From positions 35,773 to 99,772 of the forward strand of contig CAVWAK010000034.1 of assembly GCA_963752745.1 (NCBI GenBank): a stretch of 64,000 bases of DNA. Reading direction: 5' to 3'. This document shows, piece after piece, positions 17,931 to 26,364 of the stretch. The notes beneath the pieces are model-generated. The model saw only the letters and a program-made list of their open reading frames with translations, did no database searches and was not told where the DNA came from. Every line of letters begins with the position of its first letter. Within the stretch, counting starts at the first letter, position 1. The stretch is from Thiogranum sp963752745. GTDB lineage: Bacteria > Pseudomonadota > Gammaproteobacteria > DSM-19610. The position numbers were made by a program, and so were the translations under genes.

Positions 17931-18975
17931 TCAGAATCAGGTGGAGCTGTTCAGTTCATCGTCAGCCTTCCGGCAGTCTTTTGAAGCGGGGTTGGCGCGC
18001 TTGCTGGAGCAAGGTGGTCTCAACCTGTTTATTCTCGTAGCAGCGAATGCCAGTTTTGAGCAATCATTGTATGCCCATTTGCGTGACCGGCTGGGCAATA
18101 CCTACCGGGGCTTGCTGGCGAATTTGCAGGAAGCTTATACGCAGGGGGGCAGTGTTAACGAAGCCGACGATGATTTGCTGGTATTTCTGAAGATGGCGGC
18201 TATCGGGTTAGATGCACTGGCACTGACCGAATTGCGCCAGGTCGGAAGCTGGGAGGTGCAATTCAATCACCTGCGTTCTTTTCGGCCAATGCGCAACAGC
18301 CAGCGGCCGATGACATCGATTCGTGCACCGTTTGACCCGCAGGGCTTTAATTTTAATAAGCCGTTTATACAGCAGGAAAGCCTCTGGTCCGGGACACTCT
18401 GCGGGCAGGCATTTGATCTTTACTATAATAAATATCCATTTGTCGACCAGCATTGCCTGCTGGTTCCTGCACGCGAAGAATGCCTGCCTCAGTACCACAT
18501 CGATGATATGCATGGCTTTGTCTGGAGATTGGTGGAAATGTTGTCGCCGGCCCTGCCGGGATTGCATATTGGCTACAATGCGCTGGGTGCTTTCGCATCG
18601 GTGAATCATCTGCATTATCAGTTATTTGTACGAGATCAGGCGCTTCCGGTTGAGAGTGAAAACTGGGCGCACAATGGAGGGCGGGATGGTTACCCGGTTG
18701 ATTGCAGCTGCTATGAAGATCCCGCGTCTGCCTGGCAGGCCATCGAACAGCTGCATAACAGTAATCAGGCTTATAATCTGTTATACACGCCGCGGGGCAT
18801 GTACTGCATGCCAAGGAAAAAGCAGGGGGAATTTCAGTTGGCCGCATGGTCAAACGGATTTTCCTGGTACGAGCTGTGTGGCGGCATGATTACGTTCAAT
18901 CGCCAGGATTATGCGGCGCTGCAGGCGGATCAGATCTGTGCCGATTTGTCGCTGGCGCGACTGGCAAAAGCATGA
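17920..18975 (+). CDS. GDP-hexose phosphorylase homologue (VTC2/GDPGP1-like, HIT superfamily)
   Basis: The C-terminal half closely parallels plant GDP-L-galactose phosphorylase (VTC2) and animal GDP-D-glucose phosphorylase. The run GYNALGAFASVNHLHYQ carries the HIT-type catalytic triad H230-x-H232-x-Q234 and matches the plant GYNSLGAFATINHLHFQ. Further likenesses are FNFNKPFIQQE, HCLLVPAREECLPQ, AYNLLYTPRGMYCMPRK and the terminal WYELCGGMITFNRQDY. These enzymes split GDP-hexose with phosphate into hexose-1-phosphate and GDP. The start at 17920 gives 351 residues and overlaps the glycosyltransferase gene; an in-frame ATG at 17908 is also possible. The substrate is not deducible. Confidence 0.75.
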   Translation: MQNNQNQVELFSSSSAFRQSFEAGLARLLEQGGLNLFILVAANASFEQSLYAHLRDRLGNTYRGLLANLQEAYTQGGSVNEADDDLLVFLKMAAIGLDALALTELRQVGSWEVQFNHLRSFRPMRNSQRPMTSIRAPFDPQGFNFNKPFIQQESLWSGTLCGQAFDLYYNKYPFVDQHCLLVPAREECLPQYHIDDMHGFVWRLVEMLSPALPGLHIGYNALGAFASVNHLHYQLFVRDQALPVESENWAHNGGRDGYPVDCSCYEDPASAWQAIEQLHNSNQAYNLLYTPRGMYCMPRKKQGEFQLAAWSNGFSWYELCGGMITFNRQDYAALQADQICADLSLARLAKA

Positions 18976-19063
18976 TCAGGCTGACTGGTATCACGATATC
19001 GGGCGTGCCTCGGCCATGCTTCCGGGTTTTAAGTCCGGTACCAGTGTGGATAATGGTGACGCT

Positions 19064-19468
19064 ATGAGTGATGCAGACACCAAGCAGCTGGAAGCTGGTT
19101 TGACCATCCTGGTCAACGGTGAGCCTCATCTTGAATACGATCGAGATAAACCATTGCCTGAGCAGCAGCGTGTATATCTTGATCGTATGGATGCCCGCAT
19201 GGATGGTGGTATAGAGCTGGGTGGTGCGCAAGTTGATAGTCCGAACACGCTGCAGCGTGCACAGTTTGTGGCTATCCAGGTGATAGAAGGATTGCAGGAG
19301 GGTAACGAGCCGGTAGTCGCTGCATCCTGCGCCTACCTGGCCAGTCGTATGCCCGATCTTACCCAGGTTAAGGCGCAGCTGGTCGATGAAGGGTACTCGG
19401 TAGAGCTGGTGTTCGGTGAGCCGTATGTAAAAGAAGTTGCGGTTCAGTTTAGTCCGCGATTGTCATGA
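19064..19468 (+). CDS. Conserved hypothetical protein, 134 residues
   Basis: I do not recognise this protein. From the ATG at 19064 it is an acidic, soluble-looking polypeptide with no signal peptide or membrane segment. The first half is polar (KQLEAGLTILVNGEPHLEYD); the second half looks like alternating helices and strands (QRAQFVAIQVIEGLQEG, VVAASCAYLASRMP, YSVELVFGEPYVKEV). It lies 88 bp after the phosphorylase homologue and 10 bp before ycgL, so it could share their transcript. The frame is open further upstream, but that part overlaps the end of the previous gene and lacks a better start. Confidence 0.6.
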   Translation: MSDADTKQLEAGLTILVNGEPHLEYDRDKPLPEQQRVYLDRMDARMDGGIELGGAQVDSPNTLQRAQFVAIQVIEGLQEGNEPVVAASCAYLASRMPDLTQVKAQLVDEGYSVELVFGEPYVKEVAVQFSPRLS

Positions 19469-19478
19469 AGGCGCGCCA

Positions 19479-19733
19479 ATGAAATGCACGGTTTACAAAA
19501 GCCTCAGGCAGTTCGACTATTATTTGTACGTGCCGAGTGAAGCAGGTTTATCGGGTCTGCCGGAAGGCTTGTTGTCACTGCTGGGTGATTTGAACAAGGT
19601 GATAGAACTGGAGCTGCATGTGCAGCGCAAGTTGGCACAGGCAGATGTCGTTGAAGTGATGCGACAGATTAACGAGACTGGCTACTTCCTGCAAATGCCG
19701 CCGTGTTCAGAGTCTGCACCATTGGTCTCGTAG
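19479..19733 (+). CDS. ycgL: YcgL-domain protein
   Basis: Small (84 residues) member of the YcgL family, found in many gammaproteobacteria and usually of unknown role. Family features are the opening MKCTVYKSLRQFDYYLYV, the middle GLPEGLLSLLGDLNKVIELEL and the end MRQINETGYFLQMPP. The ATG at 19479 is preceded by GAAGG. Relatives often sit next to rnd (ribonuclease D), which is not here. The last 52 bp overlap a converging gene on the other strand. Confidence 0.88.
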   Translation: MKCTVYKSLRQFDYYLYVPSEAGLSGLPEGLLSLLGDLNKVIELELHVQRKLAQADVVEVMRQINETGYFLQMPPCSESAPLVS

Positions 19734-19975
19734 TCGACAGCATAGCGCAAGGCCCGATAAAGGGTGAAGGAATCAGGCGCCTGGTCAGCGCTGGTTGGAT
19801 ATTGTACCGCGCGTACAGCCCGCTCGAGTGTAACAATAGGGGTGGCGCGAATAATCAGTCCACGAGCCCGTTCCCACAGGCTGTTATCCGGCGCTTCAAG
19901 CAATTGTGCCAGCAATTCGCGGCGACAGCTGGAGAGTCTGCCGTAGGGATCACGGCATTGGTCGATAATACACAT
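19682..19975 (-). CDS. Conserved hypothetical protein, 97 residues
   Basis: Function unknown. The reading frame is supported by an excellent Shine-Dalgarno (GGGAGG, complement of 19984-19989) spaced 8 nt from the ATG, and by protein-like composition: CRDPYGRLSSCRRELLAQ, then LWERARGLIIRATPIVTLERA and FTLYRALRYAV. It has no membrane segment. It lies 66 bp downstream of mlaC on the same strand and may be the last gene of an xthA-mlaC transcript. Its C-terminal 52 bp overlap the end of ycgL on the opposite strand, which is unusual but tolerable for converging genes. Confidence 0.6.
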   Translation of the reverse strand: MCIIDQCRDPYGRLSSCRRELLAQLLEAPDNSLWERARGLIIRATPIVTLERAVRAVQYPTSADQAPDSFTLYRALRYAVDYETNGADSEHGGICRK

Positions 19976-20041
19976 TTTTCAGGCCTCCCGGTTTTTCTGA
20001 ACCAGTAGCAGAAAAAAAGCATAAATCGGGCCAATAATGAG

Positions 20042-20737
20042 TTATTCGGGTGTGACGGAATCCGGTAGCTCGACGTCACCGCGTCGATTCCGCTCGGCAA
20101 GATCGGTGATCAAATTATCAAGCCCGTTGCGCTTGATTTGTTCACCAAAACTGGATCGGTAAGTGATCGCGAGGCTGATTCCCTCAATACGGATATCATA
20201 GATTTTCCATTCGTCGAGAAAATACAGCTGATAATCCACCTCGGCGGACTGCCCTCCACCGAGGGCGATATTGGCGCGTACCGACGCCTTGCGGTCACCC
20301 TGCTTGAAGCGCGAGGGCAGGAAATCAATAACATTCGCGTCAGATACCAGGTCATCGATATAGCGGGTCATGGCGGTTACATAGGAGCGCACCAGCAGGC
20401 TTTCTATTTCCTCTACCAGTTGTGCTCGCTGTGCCTCGCTGGCACCTCTCCAGTATTTGCCAATAACCAGTCGGGCGATACGGGGAAAATCGATGTACGG
20501 ATTGATCAACTCGTTACTGATTTCGTAGGCGACGGCCTGATTCTGGCGAATTTTGTCAGAGTTGTCGCGCAAGCGTACCAGTAAATCACTTAGACGCTTT
20601 GAAACCAGGGGTTGAGGGTCTTCGTTGATGACGCTCTCGGTGGCCGTTGCGAGAACGCAGGGCGGGGCGGCCATAGCCAGAATCAGGCTGACGAGTAACA
20701 TCCATGTCAATCGAAACTTTTGCAGAGTCATTTGCAT
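20042..20737 (-). CDS. mlaC: MlaC/Ttg2D family phospholipid-binding protein
   Basis: Periplasmic lipid carrier family of the Mla pathway, which moves phospholipids between the outer and inner membranes. From the ATG at 20737 the protein has 231 residues: a signal peptide (hydrophobic core LTWMLLVSLILAMAAPPCVLA), then the Tol_Tol_Ttg2 domain with FPRIARLVIGKYWRGASEAQRAQLVEEIESLLVRSY and YDIRIEGISLAITYRSSF. The upstream in-frame extension to 20995 overlaps xthA and is rejected. The remaining mla genes (A, B, D, E, F) are not nearby, so this is an orphan copy or the operon is split. Confidence 0.9.
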   Translation of the reverse strand: MQMTLQKFRLTWMLLVSLILAMAAPPCVLATATESVINEDPQPLVSKRLSDLLVRLRDNSDKIRQNQAVAYEISNELINPYIDFPRIARLVIGKYWRGASEAQRAQLVEEIESLLVRSYVTAMTRYIDDLVSDANVIDFLPSRFKQGDRKASVRANIALGGGQSAEVDYQLYFLDEWKIYDIRIEGISLAITYRSSFGEQIKRNGLDNLITDLAERNRRGDVELPDSVTPE

Positions 20738-20789
20738 AGTTTGAATTCTACCGCTGTACTGGTTTAGTGAATAGCCCCGGCAGTGTCGA

Positions 20790-21605
20790 TCAGACGTCGA
20801 AATCGGCCCAAATGGGGCAGTGGTCTGACGGCTTTTCCATGGCACGGATAGCATAGTCAATATCGGCATCCCGGCAGATTTCTGCAAGTGGCTGGGTTGC
20901 CAGAATAAAATCAATGCGCAATCCGCGGCGTGGTTCGCGGTCGAAACCACGGCTACGGTAGTCGAACCAGCTGAAGTGATCATCGCTATCGGCATGGTGC
21001 TGCCGATAGGTGTCTACCAGCCCCCAGTCGGTGAGCTGCTTCAGCCACTCGCGTTCTTCGGGGAGGAAGCTGCATTTGCCGGTTTTCAGCCAGCGTTTGG
21101 CGTTATCAGCACCGATACCGATATCTGCATCAAGCGGTGCGACATTCATGTCGCCGAGCACGATTACCAGCTGCGACGGATCATGCTGTTGTTGCAGCTG
21201 TTCCAGAAGATCGCTGTAGAACTTGCGCTTGGCGGGGAACTTGGTTTCGTGGTCACGGCTTTCACCTTGTGGGAAGTAGCCATTGATGATTGTTAATTCA
21301 CGACCATCAGTCAGCTTGAAGCATGCGCTGATGAGTCGCCTCTGGGCATCTTCAGTATCGTGCGTGAAGCCTTTGCTGACGCTCTGTGGTTTGGTGCGGG
21401 AGAGGATTGCTACCCCGTAGTGGGCTTTCTGCCCGTGGTACGCCACCTCGTAGCCCAGCGCATCGATCATCTCCAGCGGAAAATCCGGATCCTGCACCTT
21501 GGTTTCCTGTATGCCGATAATATCCGGCTGCTGGCTGTCAACCAGCGCCTGCAGCTGATGTGGGCGGGCACGGATGCCGTTGGTATTGAATGACACTATT
21601 TTCAT
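20790..21605 (-). CDS. xthA: Exodeoxyribonuclease III
   Basis: AP endonuclease and 3'-5' exonuclease of base-excision repair. The start at 21605 gives the canonical MKIVSFNTNGIRAR and 271 residues (E. coli 268). Catalytic motifs of the EEP nuclease fold are all visible: the metal-binding glutamate in GIQETK, NGYFPQGE, the GDMNVAP motif, and the terminal SDHCPIWADF catalytic His-Asp. The longer frame upstream to 21677 is not supported. It is divergent from the M16 protease gene and upstream of mlaC on the same strand. Confidence 0.96.
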   Translation of the reverse strand: MKIVSFNTNGIRARPHQLQALVDSQQPDIIGIQETKVQDPDFPLEMIDALGYEVAYHGQKAHYGVAILSRTKPQSVSKGFTHDTEDAQRRLISACFKLTDGRELTIINGYFPQGESRDHETKFPAKRKFYSDLLEQLQQQHDPSQLVIVLGDMNVAPLDADIGIGADNAKRWLKTGKCSFLPEEREWLKQLTDWGLVDTYRQHHADSDDHFSWFDYRSRGFDREPRRGLRIDFILATQPLAEICRDADIDYAIRAMEKPSDHCPIWADFDV

Positions 21606-21743
21606 AAGGGTAGAAGCGCTGGTCGGGGCTAAAGCCGGCATTCTAGCGGCTGTATGCCTGGCCTGCCAGAGCAGCATGGCAGAAGGTTGGTATAGCGAGT
21701 TACAATGCCCGGGTAGACCACCGTACCGCAGGTAACGATATCA

Positions 21744-24707
21744 ATGAGCAGTGTAATTGCCGGCCAGGCAGCCAATCCACTTCAGCCCGCTGAGGTGCAC
21801 CCCGCTTTTGAGTGGAAGCGCAGTGAACGAATCGAGTCACTTAACCTGGTGGTCGAGGAATACCGCCACACAAAAACAGGTGCCTTGTACTATCACCTTG
21901 CGGCTGATAATCCGGAGAACGTATTTCTGGTTGCGTTAAGGACTGTGCCTGCGGATTCCACCGGGGTAGCGCATATACTTGAACATACCGCATTGTGTGG
22001 CAGTGAACGTTACCCGGTGCGCGATCCGTTTTTCATGATGATACGGCGTTCACTAAATACTTTCATGAACGCGTTCACCAGCAGTGACTGGACCGCCTAT
22101 CCGTTCGCCAGCCAGAACCGAAAAGATTTCAATAACCTTCTGGATGTTTACCTGGATGCGGTGTTTTTCTCGAGGCTGCATGAACTGGATTTTTCCCAGG
22201 AAGGTCACCGCGTGGAATTCGCCGAGGCGGATAACCCGGATTCCGATCTGGTTTTCAAGGGTGTAGTGTTCAATGAAATGAAGGGCGCCATGAGTTCGCC
22301 GTCCAGCATTCTCTGGCAGACATTGACCAGGTATCTTTTCCCGACCACTACCTATCATTACAACAGTGGTGGTGATCCGGAGCATATTCCGGATTTAAGC
22401 TACCGGGAACTGAAAGAGTTTTACCAGACCCATTACCATCCTTCCAACGCTGTGTTTATGACCTATGGCGATATTCCTGCCATCCAGCATCAGCAGCGTA
22501 TTCATGACCAGGCCCTGTCACGCTTCGAGCGCCTGGATATGCAGATCGATGTTGCGGATGAGAAACGCTACCACGCACCACTTAGAGTGCAGGAAAACTA
22601 TCCATACGATGAACCTGGTGAAGTGGGCGACAAGACACATATTGTCGTCGGATGGCTGCTGGGTCCGAGCATTAACCTGAAAGAGCAGCTGGAAGCGCAC
22701 CTGCTCGAAGGCATTCTTCTGGATGACGGTGCATCGCCGCTGCGCTACGCGCTGGAGACAACTGACCTCGGTAGTGCTCCCTCACCGCTGTGTGGTCTGG
22801 AGGCATCAAACCGCGAGATGAGTTTCGTCTGTGGTCTGGAAGGTAGCCGGCCAGAAAATGCCGATGCGCTTGAGAAGCTGGTGCTTGATGTTCTGCAGAA
22901 AGTGGTTGACGAAGGCGTGCCGACAGAGCGTGTTGAAGCTGTCCTGCATCAGCTGGAACTCAGTCAGCGGGAGGTATCCGGTGACGGTTATCCCTACGGT
23001 CTACAGCTCATTCTAGAGGGGTTATCCAGTGCGGTTCACCGGGGTGATCCGGTTGCGCTGCTAAATCTTGACCCGGTACTGGAAGAGCTGAGAGAGCTCG
23101 TCCGCGATCCAGACTATGTGCGCGATCTTGTCAGGACCCGTCTGCTGGAAAACTCGCATCGAGTACGCCTCACAATGGTGCCGGATACCGAATTGTCGGC
23201 ACGCCGGGAAAAAGCCGAAGCTCAGCGGCTTGCAAAGATCAAGCAGGGCATGGAACAGCGCCAAAGGCTGGAAGTGGTTAAGTTGGCCGGAGAACTGGCC
23301 AGGCGCCAGGAGGAAGCTGATGACCCCGCTTTATTGCCCAAGGTTGGTTTGGAGGATATTCCGGCCGAAATGCATATCGCCAGTGGCGATGCAGGCGAAC
23401 TTTGCGGGCGCCCGGCAAGTTTCTATGCCCAGGGTACGAATGGCCTGGTTTATCAGCAGGTGGTGGCGGATCTGCCAGATCTGGATGATGAGCTGCTGGA
23501 AACCTTGCCCTACTATACCAATGCGCTGACGCAACTTGGCTGTGCAGGGCGCGACTATCTCGATGTGCAGGCGTTGCAGACCAGTGTCTCAGGTGGTGTT
23601 CATGCCAGTAGCAGTATGCGTGGCAGCGTTGAGGATGTGCAGCGAATGAGTGGCTACTTTGTGCTCTCCGGGAAGGCGTTGGTGCGTAATCATGTGGCCT
23701 TGTCGGCATTGATGCGCGATAGTTTGCTGGAGGCTCGCTTCGATGAGTCGGCTCGTATCCGTGAACTCATGGCGCAACAGCGTGCCCGTAGAGAGCAGAG
23801 CGTGACAGGCAACGGTCATGGACTGGCTATGTTGGCAGCGATGTCTGGATTAAGTAGTGGAGCAGCACTAAGCCACAGGCTGCGCGGTCTGGCAGGGATT
23901 CGTCATTTGAAAGTGCTCGATGACGCCCTGGATTCTGAAGATGAACTTGATCAGCTGGCCGGGCGGTTTGAAAAGATCCACCAGCAGATTGTTGCGGCGC
24001 CCCGGCAGTTTTTGCTGGTTGCCGAAGCCGAACGGCTGTCGCAGGCGCGCGAGGAAGTACAGCAGGCCTGGAACGGTTCTGATAGTAAAGTGTCGGCATT
24101 TTCAGCATTTAGCCCGGCACCCGTTAACCAGCAGGTGCGTGATGCCTGGTTAACCAATACCCAGGTGAATTTCTGCGCCAAGGCTTACCCTACGGTACCC
24201 GCAGAACATGAAGATGCTGCGGCACTAAGTGTTTTGGCGGGCTTCCTGCGCAACGGTTATTTACACCGGGTTGTGCGTGAGCAGGGCGGTGCCTATGGTG
24301 GTGGTGCAAGCCACGACAGTGATAATGCGGCGTTCCGCTTTTTCTCCTATCGTGATCCGCGGTTGGAAGAAACACTTGACGATTTTGATAAATCGATTGC
24401 CTGGTTGCTTGATGACAAGCACGAGTGGCGCCTGGTGGAAGAGGCGATCCTTGGTGTTATCAGCAGCATTGATCGTCCCGGTTCTCCCGCAGGCGAAGCC
24501 AAGGATGCATTTTTCAGCAACCTCTACGGCCGTACCCCCGAGCGCCGACAGGCATTCCGTCAGTGTGTTCTCGAGGTAACCCTTGCTGATTTGCAGAGGG
24601 TCGGTGAGACCTACCTCAGGCCTGAGGTCGCCAGTGTAGCAGTGATAAGTGCGCCGGCCGAAGAACAGCGTTGCCGGGATCTGGGGTTAACAATTCAAAT
24701 GCTCTAG
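21744..24707 (+). CDS. Insulinase-family metalloprotease (M16C, presequence-protease-like)
   Basis: Large single-chain zinc peptidase of 987 residues, the size of the M16C (PreP/falcilysin-like) branch. The inverted zinc motif HxxEH is HILEH at residues 77-81, followed by TALCGSERYPVRDPFFMM as in PreP, with the downstream glutamate region FNEMKGAMSSP. Two M16 halves are linked by the M16C-associated middle domain (about 430-690). No signal peptide is seen, so a cytoplasmic peptide-clearing role is likely by analogy with mitochondrial PreP. It is followed by zapE 24 bp downstream. Confidence 0.92.
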   Translation: MSSVIAGQAANPLQPAEVHPAFEWKRSERIESLNLVVEEYRHTKTGALYYHLAADNPENVFLVALRTVPADSTGVAHILEHTALCGSERYPVRDPFFMMIRRSLNTFMNAFTSSDWTAYPFASQNRKDFNNLLDVYLDAVFFSRLHELDFSQEGHRVEFAEADNPDSDLVFKGVVFNEMKGAMSSPSSILWQTLTRYLFPTTTYHYNSGGDPEHIPDLSYRELKEFYQTHYHPSNAVFMTYGDIPAIQHQQRIHDQALSRFERLDMQIDVADEKRYHAPLRVQENYPYDEPGEVGDKTHIVVGWLLGPSINLKEQLEAHLLEGILLDDGASPLRYALETTDLGSAPSPLCGLEASNREMSFVCGLEGSRPENADALEKLVLDVLQKVVDEGVPTERVEAVLHQLELSQREVSGDGYPYGLQLILEGLSSAVHRGDPVALLNLDPVLEELRELVRDPDYVRDLVRTRLLENSHRVRLTMVPDTELSARREKAEAQRLAKIKQGMEQRQRLEVVKLAGELARRQEEADDPALLPKVGLEDIPAEMHIASGDAGELCGRPASFYAQGTNGLVYQQVVADLPDLDDELLETLPYYTNALTQLGCAGRDYLDVQALQTSVSGGVHASSSMRGSVEDVQRMSGYFVLSGKALVRNHVALSALMRDSLLEARFDESARIRELMAQQRARREQSVTGNGHGLAMLAAMSGLSSGAALSHRLRGLAGIRHLKVLDDALDSEDELDQLAGRFEKIHQQIVAAPRQFLLVAEAERLSQAREEVQQAWNGSDSKVSAFSAFSPAPVNQQVRDAWLTNTQVNFCAKAYPTVPAEHEDAAALSVLAGFLRNGYLHRVVREQGGAYGGGASHDSDNAAFRFFSYRDPRLEETLDDFDKSIAWLLDDKHEWRLVEEAILGVISSIDRPGSPAGEAKDAFFSNLYGRTPERRQAFRQCVLEVTLADLQRVGETYLRPEVASVAVISAPAEEQRCRDLGLTIQML

Positions 24708-24731
24708 TGCATACCCGCCGATAGGTTGGAC

Positions 24732-25820
24732 ATGACACCCCTGGAACGCTACAAGGCTGACCTGGCGCGCGACGGATTTCACCATGATGTTGTGCAGCTG
24801 CAGGCTATTGAGCGGCTGCAGAGTCTTTACAATAGGCTGGTTTCTCCGGTTGCGGTAGCGCCTGTCTGGTCAAGGTTGTTCGGCAAAAAAACACCGACCC
24901 TGCAGGGGCTGTATCTCTGGGGTGGGCCCGGTCGCGGCAAGACCTACCTGATGGACTGTTTTTATGAATGTCTGCCGGAAAATATGGGGCGTCGGGTGCA
25001 CTTTCACCGTTATATGCTTGAGGTGCATGAGGCACTCGATGGCCTGTATCGAACCAGGGATCCGCTGGATGTGGTGGCTGGGCAGCAGGCTAGCCAGTGC
25101 CGCGTGTTGTGTCTGGACGAGTTTCACGTCACTGACGTTGCCGATGCCATGTTGCTGGCGGGGTTGCTGACCGGCCTGTTTCGACGCGGCGTTGCCCTGG
25201 TGGCGACTTCCAATACTGCACCTGACGCTCTGTACCCTGATGGTTTGCAGCGCCAGCGCTTTCTGCCCGCCATTGATCAGTTGAAAACCCATTGCCAGGT
25301 TTTCGAGTTGGATGGGAAACAGGATTTCCGCCTGGAACACTTGCAGCACGCCAGCATCTACCAGATCATTAGCGGTCAACCGGCCGGAGACTGGCTTTCC
25401 GGTCGCTTGCAGGATCTGGCGCCCTTGTCCGGGGGGCACGGACAGACAAGCGTTCACCTGGCGGGCAGATCAGTAGCGGTTCGAGCGCTTGCGGGAGACG
25501 TGTTATGGGTGGAGTTTTCCGAACTTTGTGAGCAATCTCATTCGGTTCGGGATTATCTTGAGCTGGCCAGGGAGTTTCATACCCTGTTGCTCGAGGCTGT
25601 ACCCTTGATGACTGAGGAGCAGGATGAGGCAGCGCGGCGCTTTATCCATCTGGTCGATGCACTTTACGACCATAACGTGACCTTGATAGTCACTGCCGAA
25701 GTGCCGCCGGAGCAGTTGTATACCGGGCATCGGTTGCAACAGGCATTTGCCAGAACTGCGAGTCGACTGACCGAAATGTCTGGTCAGGCTTATCTGACGA
25801 AGCCGCATCGATCGAACTAG
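24732..25820 (+). CDS. zapE: Cell division protein ZapE (AFG1-like ATPase)
   Basis: P-loop ATPase of the AFG1/ZapE family; ZapE modulates Z-ring constriction in E. coli. Walker A is GGPGRGKT (residues 64-71) and Walker B LCLDEFHVTD, with family motifs LYLWGGPG, VALVATSNTAPDALYPDGLQR and FLPAIDQLK. Length is 362 residues from the ATG at 24732; a TTG two codons earlier is less likely. It forms a pair with the upstream M16C gene. The last motif, GHRLQQAFARTASRLTEM, is typical of the family. Confidence 0.95.
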   Translation: MTPLERYKADLARDGFHHDVVQLQAIERLQSLYNRLVSPVAVAPVWSRLFGKKTPTLQGLYLWGGPGRGKTYLMDCFYECLPENMGRRVHFHRYMLEVHEALDGLYRTRDPLDVVAGQQASQCRVLCLDEFHVTDVADAMLLAGLLTGLFRRGVALVATSNTAPDALYPDGLQRQRFLPAIDQLKTHCQVFELDGKQDFRLEHLQHASIYQIISGQPAGDWLSGRLQDLAPLSGGHGQTSVHLAGRSVAVRALAGDVLWVEFSELCEQSHSVRDYLELAREFHTLLLEAVPLMTEEQDEAARRFIHLVDALYDHNVTLIVTAEVPPEQLYTGHRLQQAFARTASRLTEMSGQAYLTKPHRSN

Positions 25821-25842
25821 ACGCAATTACGGAGGAATAATA

Positions 25843-26364
25843 ATGTATCGATGGGCCTGGGTATTTCTGATTCTGGGTGTGTCAGTGCAGGCTGAAGACA
25901 CCGCGATTCCTGATCCGGACTGGGAGGTTGCGCGTGCCCAGTTTGCAACCACCATTAGTGATCGTGAGCCGGTAGATGATGTTGTGTTGCTGGCGAGACC
26001 GGCAAATCATGTATACTTTTTTACAGATCTGCGGCACCTGCAGGAGCGCACTGTCACACACCGGTGGGAATACGGAGGGCGGGCAGTTTCTATTGTGCCC
26101 TTCAAGGTAGGCGGGCCACGCTGGCGAGTATATTCAAGGGTTGAGATCGAGCCTGATCAGCTGGGTGAGTGGTCGGTAACAGTGGTCGATGAGAGTGGCT
26201 GGCCACTGTATACCGAGCTATTCCACTATGTCGAAGCGGCTCCGGTGGCGCCGTCCCGGGTTTCTTTACCTGCGGCCGGGTCAGGCTCTGGCCAGCGTAT
26301 TCCTGATGTTCAACCTCAATCAACGGTTGCGCCAGAGAGGGACGGTTCTGCTATCTCAGAATAG
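25843..26364 (+). CDS. DUF2914 domain protein, exported
   Basis: A 173-residue protein with a short signal peptide (WAWVFLILGVSVQA), then a DUF2914 domain (about 55-140) recognisable from HRWEYGGRAVSIVPFKVGGPRWRVYSRVEIEPDQLGEWSVTVVDESGWPL. DUF2914 is thought to bind or modify envelope components, but its role is unknown. The tail is Pro/Ser/Gln-rich. A very good ribosome-binding site (GGAGG) precedes the ATG. Its final 9 bp overlap the end of the converging low-complexity gene. Confidence 0.85.
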   Translation: MYRWAWVFLILGVSVQAEDTAIPDPDWEVARAQFATTISDREPVDDVVLLARPANHVYFFTDLRHLQERTVTHRWEYGGRAVSIVPFKVGGPRWRVYSRVEIEPDQLGEWSVTVVDESGWPLYTELFHYVEAAPVAPSRVSLPAAGSGSGQRIPDVQPQSTVAPERDGSAISE

